A stretch of DNA of 64,000 nucleotides from Phragmites australis (lineage: Eukaryota > Streptophyta > Magnoliopsida > Poales > Poaceae). The stretch covers positions 32,518,501-32,582,500 of the forward strand of contig NC_084923.1 in assembly GCF_958298935.1 (NCBI RefSeq), given 5' to 3'. Below are positions 11,761 through 29,731 of the stretch, one piece after another. Below the pieces are notes generated by a model. It searched no databases, was not told the DNA's origin, and saw nothing but the letters and a program-made list of their open reading frames with translations. The position numbers and the translations under genes were made by a program. Position 1 is the first letter of the stretch; the number at the start of each line of letters is the position of its first letter.

Positions 11761-13480
11761 GTAGCGTTCTACAGTAATATGATGGCGTGGCCAGATGCAT
11801 TAGGCTAAACCACCTTTGCATCTGGTGTGAGTAACCTTTAATCAGTACACACAGGCTTGTTGGAATGAGACGCGAGCTACTTGATCACTTGATCAGTGCG
11901 GAGCGTAGCGCCAAGAACCGTCTAGTACTTTGGCTAGTCATCATGCTTCGCGATAGAAAGCCAGATGCTATGGAATGCTATGCTGATGAGAACTTCGTAG
12001 CGTAGGTCTTCCAGCGACAACAAACAAAGGACGTGCATGCGCACTACTGCTTGCATCCAAAGTGTGAAAAGGGATCGCATTTGTTTGTAGGGTACAATGT
12101 TTTTTTAGTGGAGGGTACAATGATTTGTTGGGATCGATCGAGTAGATGGAAGGCCTTTTCTATGCCGAATGGCCGGTCAAAGAGCTTGCACCACAAGTTT
12201 TCACCGGCAAGTGACTTCTCGCTTTGTTACGCCACTAGCTAGATGCAAAGTAGCTATATTTATTTGGTTGCCCCCATAGTAACAAAATAATCAGCTTTAT
12301 TTACGCTCACTTCCACAAGAGTTTAACCTTTGGTTGTTTGACATAGTGATGAAAACATGTTTCGAAATTGCTAACACTATTTACGAAGATTTTTTTTTTC
12401 AAATAAACGATCACAAATTTAAAACTTTTCATCAATACTTAGTCACAAATTATTTACTTTGTCATGAATACCCTACCAGATATCGACAGTAGCAAAATAT
12501 CTCTTTGCCACTACTTCATATACCAATGGTGACAAAATATATATCATATAGTCATAGGAAATCCCAACGATTGTATTGTTGATTTGATCACGCCCCTCTA
12601 GATGCACGAAGAGAGAGGGGTCGTGAGAAGCATATAAGGTACATTGTATCTCATGGAATCTTTCAGTTGGTACAAGTGGCACGGTACTTTTTATTAACTT
12701 AACCCAACTCATACATTAGACACCCCATGCATTGTTATTTTGACCAGAGACGATAGGTTTTAAGCAGCACGATATGCAGTTGTCACATACCTTGAGCATT
12801 TTCTTATGCAGCACACGTGGACAAGAAATTGTGTTGGTGGATTGAGGTTAGAAGTACCTTGAAAAAGCCATATTTTGTCATCCAAATTTACTGCCTTGAC
12901 ACATACCTTGAGAGCGAGAACAATTTGTTACGTATGTCTAGGTTCATACCAGGAACTCTGATTTACTGCCTTATCACATGTCAACATAGCAACTGAGCTG
13001 CTGTGATTCTCTTAACGCATGTGATTAGAGACGTGGATCTCCCGCAGACTAAATACATCCACACGCTTATCGAGGGCAACATACTCTACGCCATTCGAAC
13101 TTGATTTGAGGTCGCTAAGGCCCCTTTGGAAACCCAGCGAAGTTCATGCCTTCAAACTAGGCCTAGCCAGTAGCCAGATGCGTTTCTTCAAGCGCTAATC
13201 CTACTACTTAAACAACGAAATGATAACATCAAGCGAGGCAGTTAATTGATACATGGATGCTGGCGCAGCGCATTGGGAAAATGTTGATAATCCGACAATG
13301 TGCAAAAAACATGCCGACAATTAGAACTCAAAATTCTGCAGACCCAGAGTGTTTCGCACATGCTTCTTAAACTCCACAATTAAAGTAACACCAAATTTTC
13401 TTCAGTGGCGTTAGAATACTTACCCGGCAGGCAAGGTAAACACGATGGTTTATCAAGAATAAATTAAAATGGAAACCCCT
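11761..13480. other. Intergenic, no recognisable feature
   Basis: AT-rich sequence downstream of the LysRS gene. Short open frames (for example 12033-12242) are isolated, without family resemblance or splice context. Confidence 0.4.
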
Positions 13481-13499
13481 CACAAGCACAGGCTAAAAG

Positions 13500-14080
13500 A
13501 TGTATAATTCCCTACAGATCCTCAAACTTGATATGTCCTTCACTCACGTAGCATCCAAGCTGGATTGAACTGCAGTATAAAAAGAGTCAGTGTAACCCGC
13601 AATTTATGGATGCAGTAGAACAAGTGTAAAAGCAACAATGGGCAAGTCCGAATTATACAACAGAACCGGCAAGGGGCAAACGATAAAAATTTAAATTATA
13701 ATAAAATAACAGCATCTCAAACAAAGCTTCCAATTAAAAAAAATAGAACAACGCACTCTGCAAGTTCAGGTAGTCTTAAAATTGTAGAGAGTCAGGTTTC
13801 AAATAATGTCGAAATGCCTAAACCCTGTAGGGAGATAAAGGATGACAGGCACAATCCTCATTGTTTGCTTGGTGCCAAGTTGAGAGGTATCGATAGAATA
13901 TAGGATGTTACTAGTCATTTTTCACTTTTCAGGGATATTCCATGATGCAAACGGTAATGCACCTCTCAAAGTTCTGTCTCACATTACTAACCATTTTTTT
14001 GCAGTTCTTAATCCAGCAAACAGAACAGAGTTACAGAATCGTATAACATACCCTTCTGTGGATTTTAGCTCTGTGGACAA
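13500..14080 (-). other. LysRS 3' UTR with a probable intron
   Basis: After the stop codon (14081-14083) a strong donor, GG|GTATGT, lies at 14051. A plausible acceptor TACTGCAG leads into sequence ending at 13569. Splicing would remove about 13570-14051. The junction would lie about 29 nt beyond the stop, inside the distance normally tolerated by nonsense-mediated decay. Inferred from splice signals only. Confidence 0.4.
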
Positions 14081-20319
<6,239 letters not shown>

Positions 20320-20675
20320 GCCTCACACCAGATTCTATGGTTTCGCGGGTCGCGGAGCTGAACAGATGAGACGGGTAGGAACGCGGAGGCGCAGGTGGAG
20401 GTAGGGTTTAGGGCTGTGGCGGCGCGGAGGAAAGGAAACCTCTCGCCAGGAAAGGAACCCTCCACGACAGCTCACGTGGGCCGAGCGCTCGAGACTTGCC
20501 GATGGGCCGGAACAGCCCACATGACCGCCTAGTGGGCCCCAAGGTGAAGTGGGCCTAGATAACGGCCCACGTGGCTGACCTCTCGGCGGAGCGGAGGGCC
20601 GGAGGCGATAGAGGATTACGCGGCGGTTGGGACTTGGGAGGGAGCAGCCAGCAGCGCTTTGCAGTTCCGGTTGCC
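20320..20675. promoter_or_regulatory. Bidirectional promoter: telo-box plus six site II motifs
   Basis: The 356 bp between the divergent LysRS and helicase start codons contain a telo-box (TAGGGTTTA, 20402-20410). It also has TGGGCY site II motifs at 20477-20482, 20503-20508, 20533-20538 and 20550-20555 on the plus strand, and at 20514-20519 and 20564-20569 on the minus strand. Two CACGTG cores sit at about 20473-20478 and 20568-20573. Telo-box plus site II is an established signature of plant promoters for ribosomal-protein and translation genes in dividing cells. No TATA box is evident for either side. Confidence 0.75.
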
Positions 20676-23600
20676 ATGGAGGGAAGAGGCGGCGGCGGCG
20701 GCGGCGGACGGAGCGCCGGCAAGGGTGCGGCGGGGAGGATGGTGTCTCTGCAGGAGTTCGTCTCCTCCATGGCCCCGCTCATCGATCTCGAGAAGGTTTT
20801 TCTCTTTGGATTTTTCCTCGTTTGTGGCTGACTCGGTTGGGAATGGAATGGAAACGGATGCTGAGAGCCCCTCGGTGGGTGGATGTGTGCGTGCGCAGGC
20901 GGCGGAGATATCAGCGGAGTCGGAGACGAGCGCCAAGAGCCTGGAGAGGAGGGGCTGCGTCATCGCCAACCTCAAGTGCACCGATGCCCAGGTTGGTGTT
21001 CGCTGTTCGGTTCTGTCTGTTGCTGCTTCTGCTTGTGCTATTCCTTATCATTGGCTTGGCTGCGGTGCTAATCTTGTCATGGGCATCGATTTGCTTGTGC
21101 TGGTTGGTGCGTAGAGTAGACGGGACTGATGGGGAAGACGCTCCTGGAGTTCCAGCCCAACAGAGGCGATGTGCTCCCGGCGCACAAGGTGAGGTTGCCC
21201 TCGTTTCCCGTCCCACTTCTGTTTTTGGTTGCTTGCTAGCATGTCATTTTGGCTAGGAATTCGGAGTGTGATGCAAATGATCTCTGTGCTCTGTATCACT
21301 TGCTGTTGTATCTGGCATTGGGGGGCTTAGACGGTTGCAAATCTTGTGCCTTTTGAGTTAGTGCAGTGTTAATTGTGGATGAGGAATGATGTATCGCCAG
21401 AAAATGGGTTTCTTGGATACTAAATGCTTTGTGCGAGCATGTTAAGAATCACATTACATGCCTTGTTGAACTTGGCACCTTGTTTCTTTTGTGAGTGGTC
21501 ACATGTAATTTCAGTCAATTCTATATATGACAGTGTGACACAGGAAAGTCTTGCATGTGCTTTGTAAATTTACCGGATGTTGAGATAGAAATCATGTTTA
21601 CTATAACTGATAATGTTTGCTATTCTTTTTTCTTTCTACTCTAGTTCGGAACGCATGATGTAGTTGCCCTGAAGCCAAATAAAGCAGATGCTGGAGCTGC
21701 TTCTCTCGGGCAAGGTGTAGTTTATCGCTTAAAGGTGCCTTCCTATCATCTAAGGCCGCCGACCATTTAAATTTTGCTCTACGTGTTGGAGTAACAATAG
21801 TAATCTTGTTTTTGAACCAACAGGATTCTTCTATCACCGTTGCTTTTGATGATATTCCTGAAGATGGTTTAAATAGCCCTCTGCGTCTTGAGAAGCTTGC
21901 GAATGAGGTACTGCCATCTTTTGCATCATTCCATGCTTTCTGTTGTTCACAGCTTTTCAGCTTAGAATTGCACATCAGTCCAACAATTGACCTACCACCT
22001 CTTTGTTTGTAATGCCTACATTGGCCTGCAGTTTGAATACTACCTATTTCGCTGTGGATTTTATCCTGGCATAGTCCATATTTTACAGGTTCCCAGATAT
22101 CAAATTGATAATCCCTATTCTAGGTCACTTATCGCAGGATGAAGGATGCACTAATTCAACTTAGCAAAGCCGTCCAAACAGGACCTTGTGCAAACCTTGT
22201 TCCTGTTTTATTTGGAGAGAAGGCACCCATGCGCTCCAAGGATGCTATGAAATTCAGTCCATTCAATAAGAATTTGGATGATTCACAGGTTGCCGTTTGA
22301 AACTTTTCCTTTGTTGATTGTATTTAGTTCTTGTTTGTTGCTTCTACAGCATTACTTTCCATTTGTGTTTTGATCCACACGATTAGATGAGTTAAAGAAT
22401 TGATATATGCAAATGAGACTTAGAGATTTATGCCAGAACAGTAAAATTTACTATATTATTTAACAGATTGCTTCACCATAGAATTTCAGTAATTGTTTTG
22501 TTCCATTGTTCCTTTTAAGCAGTTAATTACATTACATGAAGTGAATCCTATATGAATTAATGGTTTGATTTGTTAATCTGCAAAGAGAGGATTTTTGTGA
22601 CATTGTAATTATTTCGGTAAAGGGAGTCGAATTGCGTTACAATTCACCGGGATGTTTGGCATTAATTACATGCTGCAATGCCAGAAAGGATGGCATTTCT
22701 TTGGCATTGGTATCTTGGGTCAATTTTGAAATGATGTTTGACAAAGGTCCATACTAGAGACTTGTATTAGAAAGTTATTATTGTTTAAAAAGATCAGAAA
22801 AATCTGCAAAAAGAATGTTTTGTTTTGATCTTTTATGTATGTATATCTAGACATCTAGCGAAACATAATAATTAAATTATATGGCATAAATTCAATAGTT
22901 CTATAGAATGCTTTTGGATCATATCATAAACAGACAGTGTACATTTCTTTTGTAGAAAGATGCTATCTCAAAGGCACTTGGATCGAGGGATGTTTTCTTG
23001 CTTCATGGACCTCCTGGAACTGGGAAGACAACAACTATTATTGAGATAATATTACAGGAGGTCAAGCGTGGATCAAAGATTCTTGCTTGCGCTGCTTCCA
23101 ATATCGCCGTTGATAATATTGTTGAGCGACTTGCACGATACAGGTTTGCTAAAAATAAGATTATGAAAGATGTATTTTACTTAAACTTTTAGTTCTATGA
23201 TTTCTTTTGGCAAAAAATGACAATCATATATCATTATATTGTACCCATTTTAGAAAAGATGGAATATGGTAACTTAATAATCTCATATATCCTACAACTG
23301 GCACAATATAAGTCCTTGTTTTTCATCAATTTCCTCCATGTGAGATGGTGCTGTTGAACTTTTGCAGGACAAAATTAGTGAGGTTAGGCCATCCTGCTCG
23401 TTTACTACCCCAAGTGTTAGATAGCGCTCTTGATGCACAGGTATAACCCTATTTCAAGTGGTTTATCAACTTGCTTATATACTGGTGGACAATACTTTCT
23501 AGATGCATGAAGCCTACTTTGCTTATTTATTTCATAAGCGATGATTTGGCTCTTTTTTAACTATAGTCTTTATCCAAATGCATGAATGTTGTATGTTCCC

Positions 23601-26600
23601 ATTTGGTTAGATCATTTTTCATATCTGCTTATGCATTGGAGACTATGCTTCCTTTTACCTAACATTAAGAAAGGAGTTGGTTTTATACTGTCTTATATTT
23701 TTGTTATCGACCATATGACTACATACAGTCATACGCAGTTTATTTGAGCAAATTATCTCTCTGAAAATGCTATGAATTGGGGAGACTTCTTTTAAAAATT
23801 ATGGTTTGCAGCTATGTTATTGTGATACCATTATGGATTCATATGACTTTTGGGACCAGGTATTGCGAGCCGATAATAGTAGCCTGGCAGGAGACATTCG
23901 CAAGGAAATGAAGGTAAACAACTAATCATTCACTTCCAAATTATTCACCTCTTATTTACTTACTAACCCCTCCGCTCTTTTTTATTTGATGCTTTAGAAT
24001 TTGTGTTGTCAAGCATTCAATACTTTGAACATCAATATGCTTAAAATTATCAAATTTTTGATATTTTTAAACTACATAATTTGATTTGTTACCAAAAAAA
24101 CCCTATAAATTTTAGTGATGTATTTATAAAAATATGGTCAAAGGTGCATATCGGAGACTGTAAAAAAAACAAAAACATCAAATAAAAAGAATGCAGGGAG
24201 TACATTATTTTGACATACTACCGACAACCAGTAAAGGAACCAAATACTGACAAGGCTGTCCTATGAAGATAATACTAATGGCTCTTGTAACTTCAGTTAT
24301 TTTATTCGCTGCAGTTAGTTTTTTCTTGATATGTTCTCTCTCTTCTTTTAGGTGCTTAATAGCAAATTGCTGAAAGCTAAAGATAGGAACACAAAAAGGG
24401 AAATCAGGAAAGAGCTCAAAACCCTTGCCAAAGAGGAGAGAAAAAGACAACTCCTTGCAATCACTGATGTACTAAAAAACACAGATGTTGTGCTTGCGAC
24501 TTTGACTGGTGCATCTTCGAAAAAGCTTGATGGCATTACATTTGATTTGGTTGTTATTGACGAAGCCGCTCAGGCACTTGAGGTGGCTTGTTGGATTGCC
24601 TTACTGAAGGTAAGTATAAGACTCAAGCACAAATCGAATTTATGATAAGATCTGTAATCGATATGGCCCACTAGATAAATGCTGGGACATATATGAACTC
24701 ATATTTAGCATACAATTCACTTAAAGGATCCTGCTACTGATGGTTGTTTAGTTGTGGGCTTCTCAATAACTAGCCGGTTTGGTTTGAGGAATGGAGTCGT
24801 GATGGTTCATCCAATCCTAACTCCAAAGTCCGAACCTAACACACTTGTTTGATTTGAGGATTGGCATGGGTTGATCCATCACCACCTCATTCCTCGTAAG
24901 CACATGGTTAGTGTGAATATGAGGTATGGGATCGTCTCACCAAAATCCATGTGATGATCCCATGATGGACTATCCCATCTAGGATGGAGTGATCCCTCAA
25001 ATCAAACACCCTATAAGTGATTGCATTTATATTTGGTTTGAGTGAGCATGCACAATGCTGTAGTTATAATAATCTACACAGTAGCTATCCAGCTTTTATG
25101 TTGTGATTTATGAAGCTTCTTGATCTATTTTCTGGGCATCCAGGGTCCAAGGTGTATTCTTGCTGGAGACCATCTTCAACTTCCTCCAACAATTCAAAGT
25201 GTTGAGGCTGAAAAGAAAGGGATGGGAAAGACACTCTTTGAACGCCTTACTGAAGCTTATGGAGAGGAAATCACATTCATGCTCACTATCCAGTACAGAA
25301 TGCACGAGCTCATTATGAATTGGTCGTCTAAAGAACTTTACAATAATAAGGTGCTCTTTTCCCCTTATGTTATTGTGCTATCAGTTAGGTAACCTGGTTT
25401 TGATTCTTATTCTTTAGATGGCCATTTTCCTCACATTATTGTTCCCTTGTTTCTTCTTGTCAGATCAAAGCGCATTCTAGTGTTGCTGGGCATATGCTTT
25501 ATGATCTCGAAGAAGTGAAAAGATCTAATTCAACAGAACCAACTATTATACTCATTGACACTACAGGGTAAGTATTATTCGATGCTTCTGGCTTGTTCAA
25601 GCACTCATATTGTCATATTTGTCGAATTATTCATGCATGGAGCCTGTTTGTTGTATCTGCCTTGCAAATAGTATTGAGTACACCTTTACAAAAGAACAGC
25701 ATTACTGTTTTCTCTGCAGAAAGATACTTCATATTTGAAGAAAATAATTAGTCAGAAGTTCAACGTTTCAAATATGGGGCCATCGTTTGGTTGATCGAAA
25801 AATGATGCTTGTTATTTCTAAGAGATGACTCTCTGGATGCCTTTTACATAATTCTTTTAGCATTTTTCAAATACTTTTAGGTGTGATATGGATGAAGTAA
25901 AAGACGAAGAGGAGAGCACCATGAACGAGGGTGAGGCAGCAGTATCCATTTCTCATGCCAAGCTGCTTGTTGAGAGTGGTGTTCATGCATCTGATATTGG
26001 AATAATTACGCCTTATGCTGCACAGGTTTTGGTCCCTTAGACATTCTCAGTGTCATCAATCATTGTCAAATAATTTTACCAGTCATGCCTGCAGTACACA
26101 TTTAATCTTCTGCAGAATAACCATGCTTTATACTCTTATGTCAGATTGTCACAATCTAGTTCCTTTTGGGGCCATTCTACAAGCCTTTGTTGCTTCATGT
26201 CTTTTGTTCTCGCTCTCTTAATGTTTGATGCGGGATGCCTGTCTTTAGTATATATAATTACTTTTTTTTTGCATTTTACACCATATTTGGTGGTTGGGAG
26301 ATTTTACATGGTTAATTGCCAGTAGTCCTTTTACGTTGAAACGTTTTTCTTGTAACTTTCAGCTTATAATTCATCTACATGTTATGAATTTATGGTTGTC
26401 TTCTTGAGGACTTCACCAGGTTCTGAGGGACTGAATTATTCAATGGTTTAATATCATAGGTAACCTGCCTGAAGATGATGAGAAACAAAGATGCTAAATT
26501 GAAAGATTTAGAGATATCAACAGTTGATGGGTTTCAAGGCCGGGAGAAAGAAGCCATCATCATTTCAATGGTCCGGTCTAACTCAAAGAAAGAGGTAAGC

Positions 26601-27212
26601 TCCCTCCCAAGATCCACTTAGGTGAAAGGTTTCCTATTTTGACCTTCAGATGCAAATATACATGAATATTAGACATTGATGCATATTTGATGTTAGTATG
26701 TTTCACAGTTGATCCAACAAAATAGGACTTTGGTACACCTGAACTGTTAAAAATGTTGAATAAATAGTGTTGGTGGCTCTAGTTGGGTTTCATCTCTAGT
26801 CTACCCCAACTTGCTTGGGACTAAAAGGCTTTGTTGTTGTTGTTGAATAAACAGTGTAAGGACTATATGCATGGCTAGCATAATCTGTAAATATTTTGTT
26901 TCTGTGACTACCGTTTTTAGTTCTTGTCATTAGAATGAGCAAAATCTACTTGTCATTAAAAAAAAAGTGATCTGACTTCACAATAACTTTTGTATAGCCA
27001 CTGCCTGGTAAACGCTATGCCTTTGGTTCTTTCAGGTAGGGTTCTTGAGTGATCACAGGCGGATGAATGTTGCCGTGACACGAGCCAGGAGGCAGTGCTG
27101 CCTGGTGTGCGATGTGGAGACTGTGAGCAACGACGCATTCTTGAAGCGCTTGGTTGAATACTTTGAGGAGAACGGGGAGTACTTGAGCGCATCAGAATAC
27201 CAGAGCAGCTGA
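20676..27212 (+). CDS. SF1B Upf1-like helicase, IGHMBP2/SMUBP-2-like (653 aa)
   Basis: Fifteen GT-AG exons join in frame: 20676-20795, 20899-20991, 21120-21188, 21645-21734, 21824-21907, 22124-22288, 22956-23143, 23368-23440, 23860-23913, 24352-24609, 25144-25350, 25464-25567, 25881-26025, 26460-26594, 27036-27212. An SF1 core is visible: Walker A GPPGTGKT at 225-232, DEAAQ at 382-386, QYRMHE near 448, [16 protein letters not shown] from 571, [12 protein letters not shown] from 606. The N-terminal part holds the family beta-barrel ([14 protein letters not shown]). Animal IGHMBP2 is an ATP-dependent 5'-3' RNA/DNA helicase linked to ribosomes. The C-terminal R3H and AN1 zinc-finger modules of animal IGHMBP2 are absent, as I expect for short plant homologues. 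The start is the ATG in strong context (GCCATGG); the frame is open upstream but has no earlier ATG. Confidence 0.93.
23965..24202. mobile_element. Stowaway-like MITE in helicase intron 9
   Basis: Inverted ends: CCTCCGCTCTTTTTTATTTG at the left and CAAATAAAAAGAATGCAGGG followed by AGTA at the right. The CTCC...GGGAG ends next to TA and the AT-rich ~235-bp body fit Stowaway (Tc1/mariner) MITEs of grasses. Confidence 0.6.
24774..25011. mobile_element. MITE in helicase intron 10, copy B (~238 bp)
   Basis: Begins CCGGTTTGGTTTGAGG and ends CCTCAAATCAAACACCC, imperfect inverted repeats. Its interior (CCATGATGGACTATCCCATC) is the reverse complement of copy A in the LysRS intron, so it is the same family in opposite orientation. 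Confidence 0.6.
26770..26850 (+). repeat. SINE 3' end (Au-SINE-like tail) in helicase intron 14
   Basis: CTACCCCAACTTGCTTGGGA followed by CTAAAAGGCTTTGTTGTTG and more TTG repeats is the characteristic 3' tail of Au-type SINEs and related LINE/SINE families in grasses. No intact pol III A/B boxes were recognised upstream, so it is probably 5'-truncated. Confidence 0.5.
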
Positions 27213-27670
27213 CTGGTGTGACAGCCATGATACCCGGGCGCTTCTCGTACCCGAACTCGGTGGTTCAGTGGAGAAGTATCCATACATGTTCTGATTGATT
27301 TGTCAATCTTCTTGCACAAGAGATAGTTCTTTCAGTGGCACTTGGTGGCGCATGTGTGCGACGCATCTAGCATATCCATGGAGCAAGTAGATAGAAGCTT
27401 CATTGGAAGCCCATTGTAATGATGTGGTTCTATCCATCTTTGCTCTCTTTTTCATTAGAATATATGATCCGTCCAAACGATGTGTCTTTCTGCTGTTGCT
27501 AGCATCATGGGAACGGAATGCTAGCGAGAACGAGAGCTCTATGGATAGGGAATGTGCTGTGGAATTGTGTAGGAGGTGCTTTGCCTTTTGCTTATCCTTT
27601 TGTCCCGGTGATGGGATTCCTGCTTTGAGGGAACATTCGCGAGAATATACCGTGCAAGCATAAAATATCC
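27213..27670 (+). other. Probable 3' UTR of the helicase gene
   Basis: Sequence after the stop codon, becoming AT-rich with GTGTAATG-like and AATATA motifs around 27440-27665. The open frames on both strands here have no recognisable family and are taken as incidental. The polyadenylation site is not fixed. Confidence 0.35.
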
Positions 27671-29640
27671 CGGTGAAGAGAGAAGACGGTTCTTTTTTTA
27701 GGCACAAAGAGACACACACTATCTATACACCGTATATGCCTACGTGTTTATATACACGTTAAAAGGGAATAGGAGGTTTGATACCTTCAATACGTGGCAT
27801 GCATTAAGTTGTCAGAGGCAGAAGCTGTTGCTTGACGGACGGATACGATAGGCGGGCAAAATGAGTGAGATAGGGTAGGGCCTGTGCTTCGGTGGATGGT
27901 ATGGATCTCTAACTAATGGTGGTAATATACTATTCTGTTTTTTAGAACATATAGTATCACTAAACACATATATGTACTTAACCTAAGTCTAACTTGAGCT
28001 CAACTCGGACGTAGATGAGCACTTGCGTTGAGGGTAGCTCAAACGTAGGTGGGTTCCTTGTTCATCTGGCAACTTACCAAATGAGCTATGACTCAGTTCT
28101 TATATAGAGAGAGAAAGGAGAAGGTGTTTCTGCGAATGGAGTCTGAGGCGTCATTGTTTTCATATATCCAATTTCTTGATCCATGTATCATTGCAACCAT
28201 ATTCATAAACCCATTGATTCAGTACTTCTCATAATGAAAGGGTCCCAGTAAACAGAGGAATATGATAAACTAAAAGTTCTAGTGCAATTCTACCGAAATA
28301 GAATGTTTTGAATTGGTGTTGGTTTACTCCATAAGAAAATTTCGGGATTTTTGAGCAGGAATATATTATTCTTGCAAGACATCAAGGTCTAATATCGCGC
28401 CAGAGTTTCTCCAAAATTCTTATGGAATTTGCAGTAAGGAATTTTTTTTCATAAACTTCAAAAGTTTCCCAAGCAACATATAATGCAATATTCAAAACAC
28501 AACTGGCCCACATTGTCATCTTCGGCGTTTATTGTCCCACATTAACTTCAACAACCATGTGTTCTTCACTTTCTTTCTTTTTTGTGGGTTATGTGTTCTT
28601 AACTTTGTTGGCATAGAAATCTAACGAGGATGATTTGGGGTCATGATGGTAAATTAAATTTTAAGGAAACAGTATGGTTTTGGCGAGATAAGGTTATGAA
28701 AAACTTTGCGAAATTAATGACCAAGAGCTATCCCATTAGTCAATTTTGTTAAGTGGCTTGCTAAACGACATCCAACTAAAATTTTAGGATAACATTTAAA
28801 TTTCTCTCCTCTGAATTTGCATCAGATTAGTGATTTGTGTAGCGTCATCTCACCTCTAGCGGAGCTCGTTGTGAGGGTTAGAGATGGATTTCACAATGTT
28901 GTCATTTAGGTTCACCAACCCTTGAACCCTACTGGCGGTTTAGCGGTGGCGTGATGATGTTATCGAAAGTGGTGAATCAAGGTTAGCAATGGATGATATA
29001 TTTGACAACGGTGAACCATTGGATATGGAGGAGGCCTTGGCAATGACAAGTTGAAGATGTGACAGTGAAGGAGATAGACAACACCAATGCTAACATTTCT
29101 CCTAGGCGGTTGATGGCTAATGTTGCTTTTATTTTATATTTTAGATTACAGCATATGTAAATCACCTAATTTCCAACAAATTAATTGTTGATAAGTTGTA
29201 AACGGCCTTGACTTGTCTTTCGCACTAAGCATCCACACAACCCATATGCGATATTCATAGTCTACCAGTGTGAGCATCCATGTAATGTAATCTAAGATAG
29301 GGATTAAAATTTTGCTAAAATTTTATGAATTTTGGAGAGGAATGAAATTTTTAATTCTGAAATTTTCTTTCACTAATATGTAAAACCTACCGAGCAGAAA
29401 ACGAAAAATGATCAAAATTTCGACAAAAAATTGTGAATTTCTATCTTCTCGCCAGTGAATGAAAAAAACTGTTAAATGAAATTGAAATCGCTGATCTAAG
29501 CTTGTATTTGCATCGGGATAATTATCAATCAGGTAACCTAAAAATATATATCTTTTTTGAGAGGAATATAGAAGTTGAGGGGAATATGGGTCATGTCACG
29601 GCCCAACTAATACACGGGATGCGTTCCGTTTTTAAGCCTC
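27671..29640. other. Intergenic, nothing recognisable
   Basis: AT-rich; no repeat family, RNA gene or coding signal could be identified. The promoter of the phosphatase gene must lie at its right end. Confidence 0.4.
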
Positions 29641-29731
29641 GTTCACGAGCGGCCAGAATTGCTAGCTGTAGCGAGCGACCCAAAATCTCCTCTCCTCTCT
29701 ACTCTCGGGGGCGAGAGATCGGGACGAGGAC

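Noticed and set aside
20571..20675. N-terminal extension of the helicase
   Set aside because: The frame is open upstream of 20676 but begins with GTG, not ATG, and overlaps the site II promoter motifs.
27303..27719. 138-codon minus-strand ORF after the helicase
   Set aside because: Lies antisense to the probable 3' UTR, with no family resemblance and an equally open plus strand.
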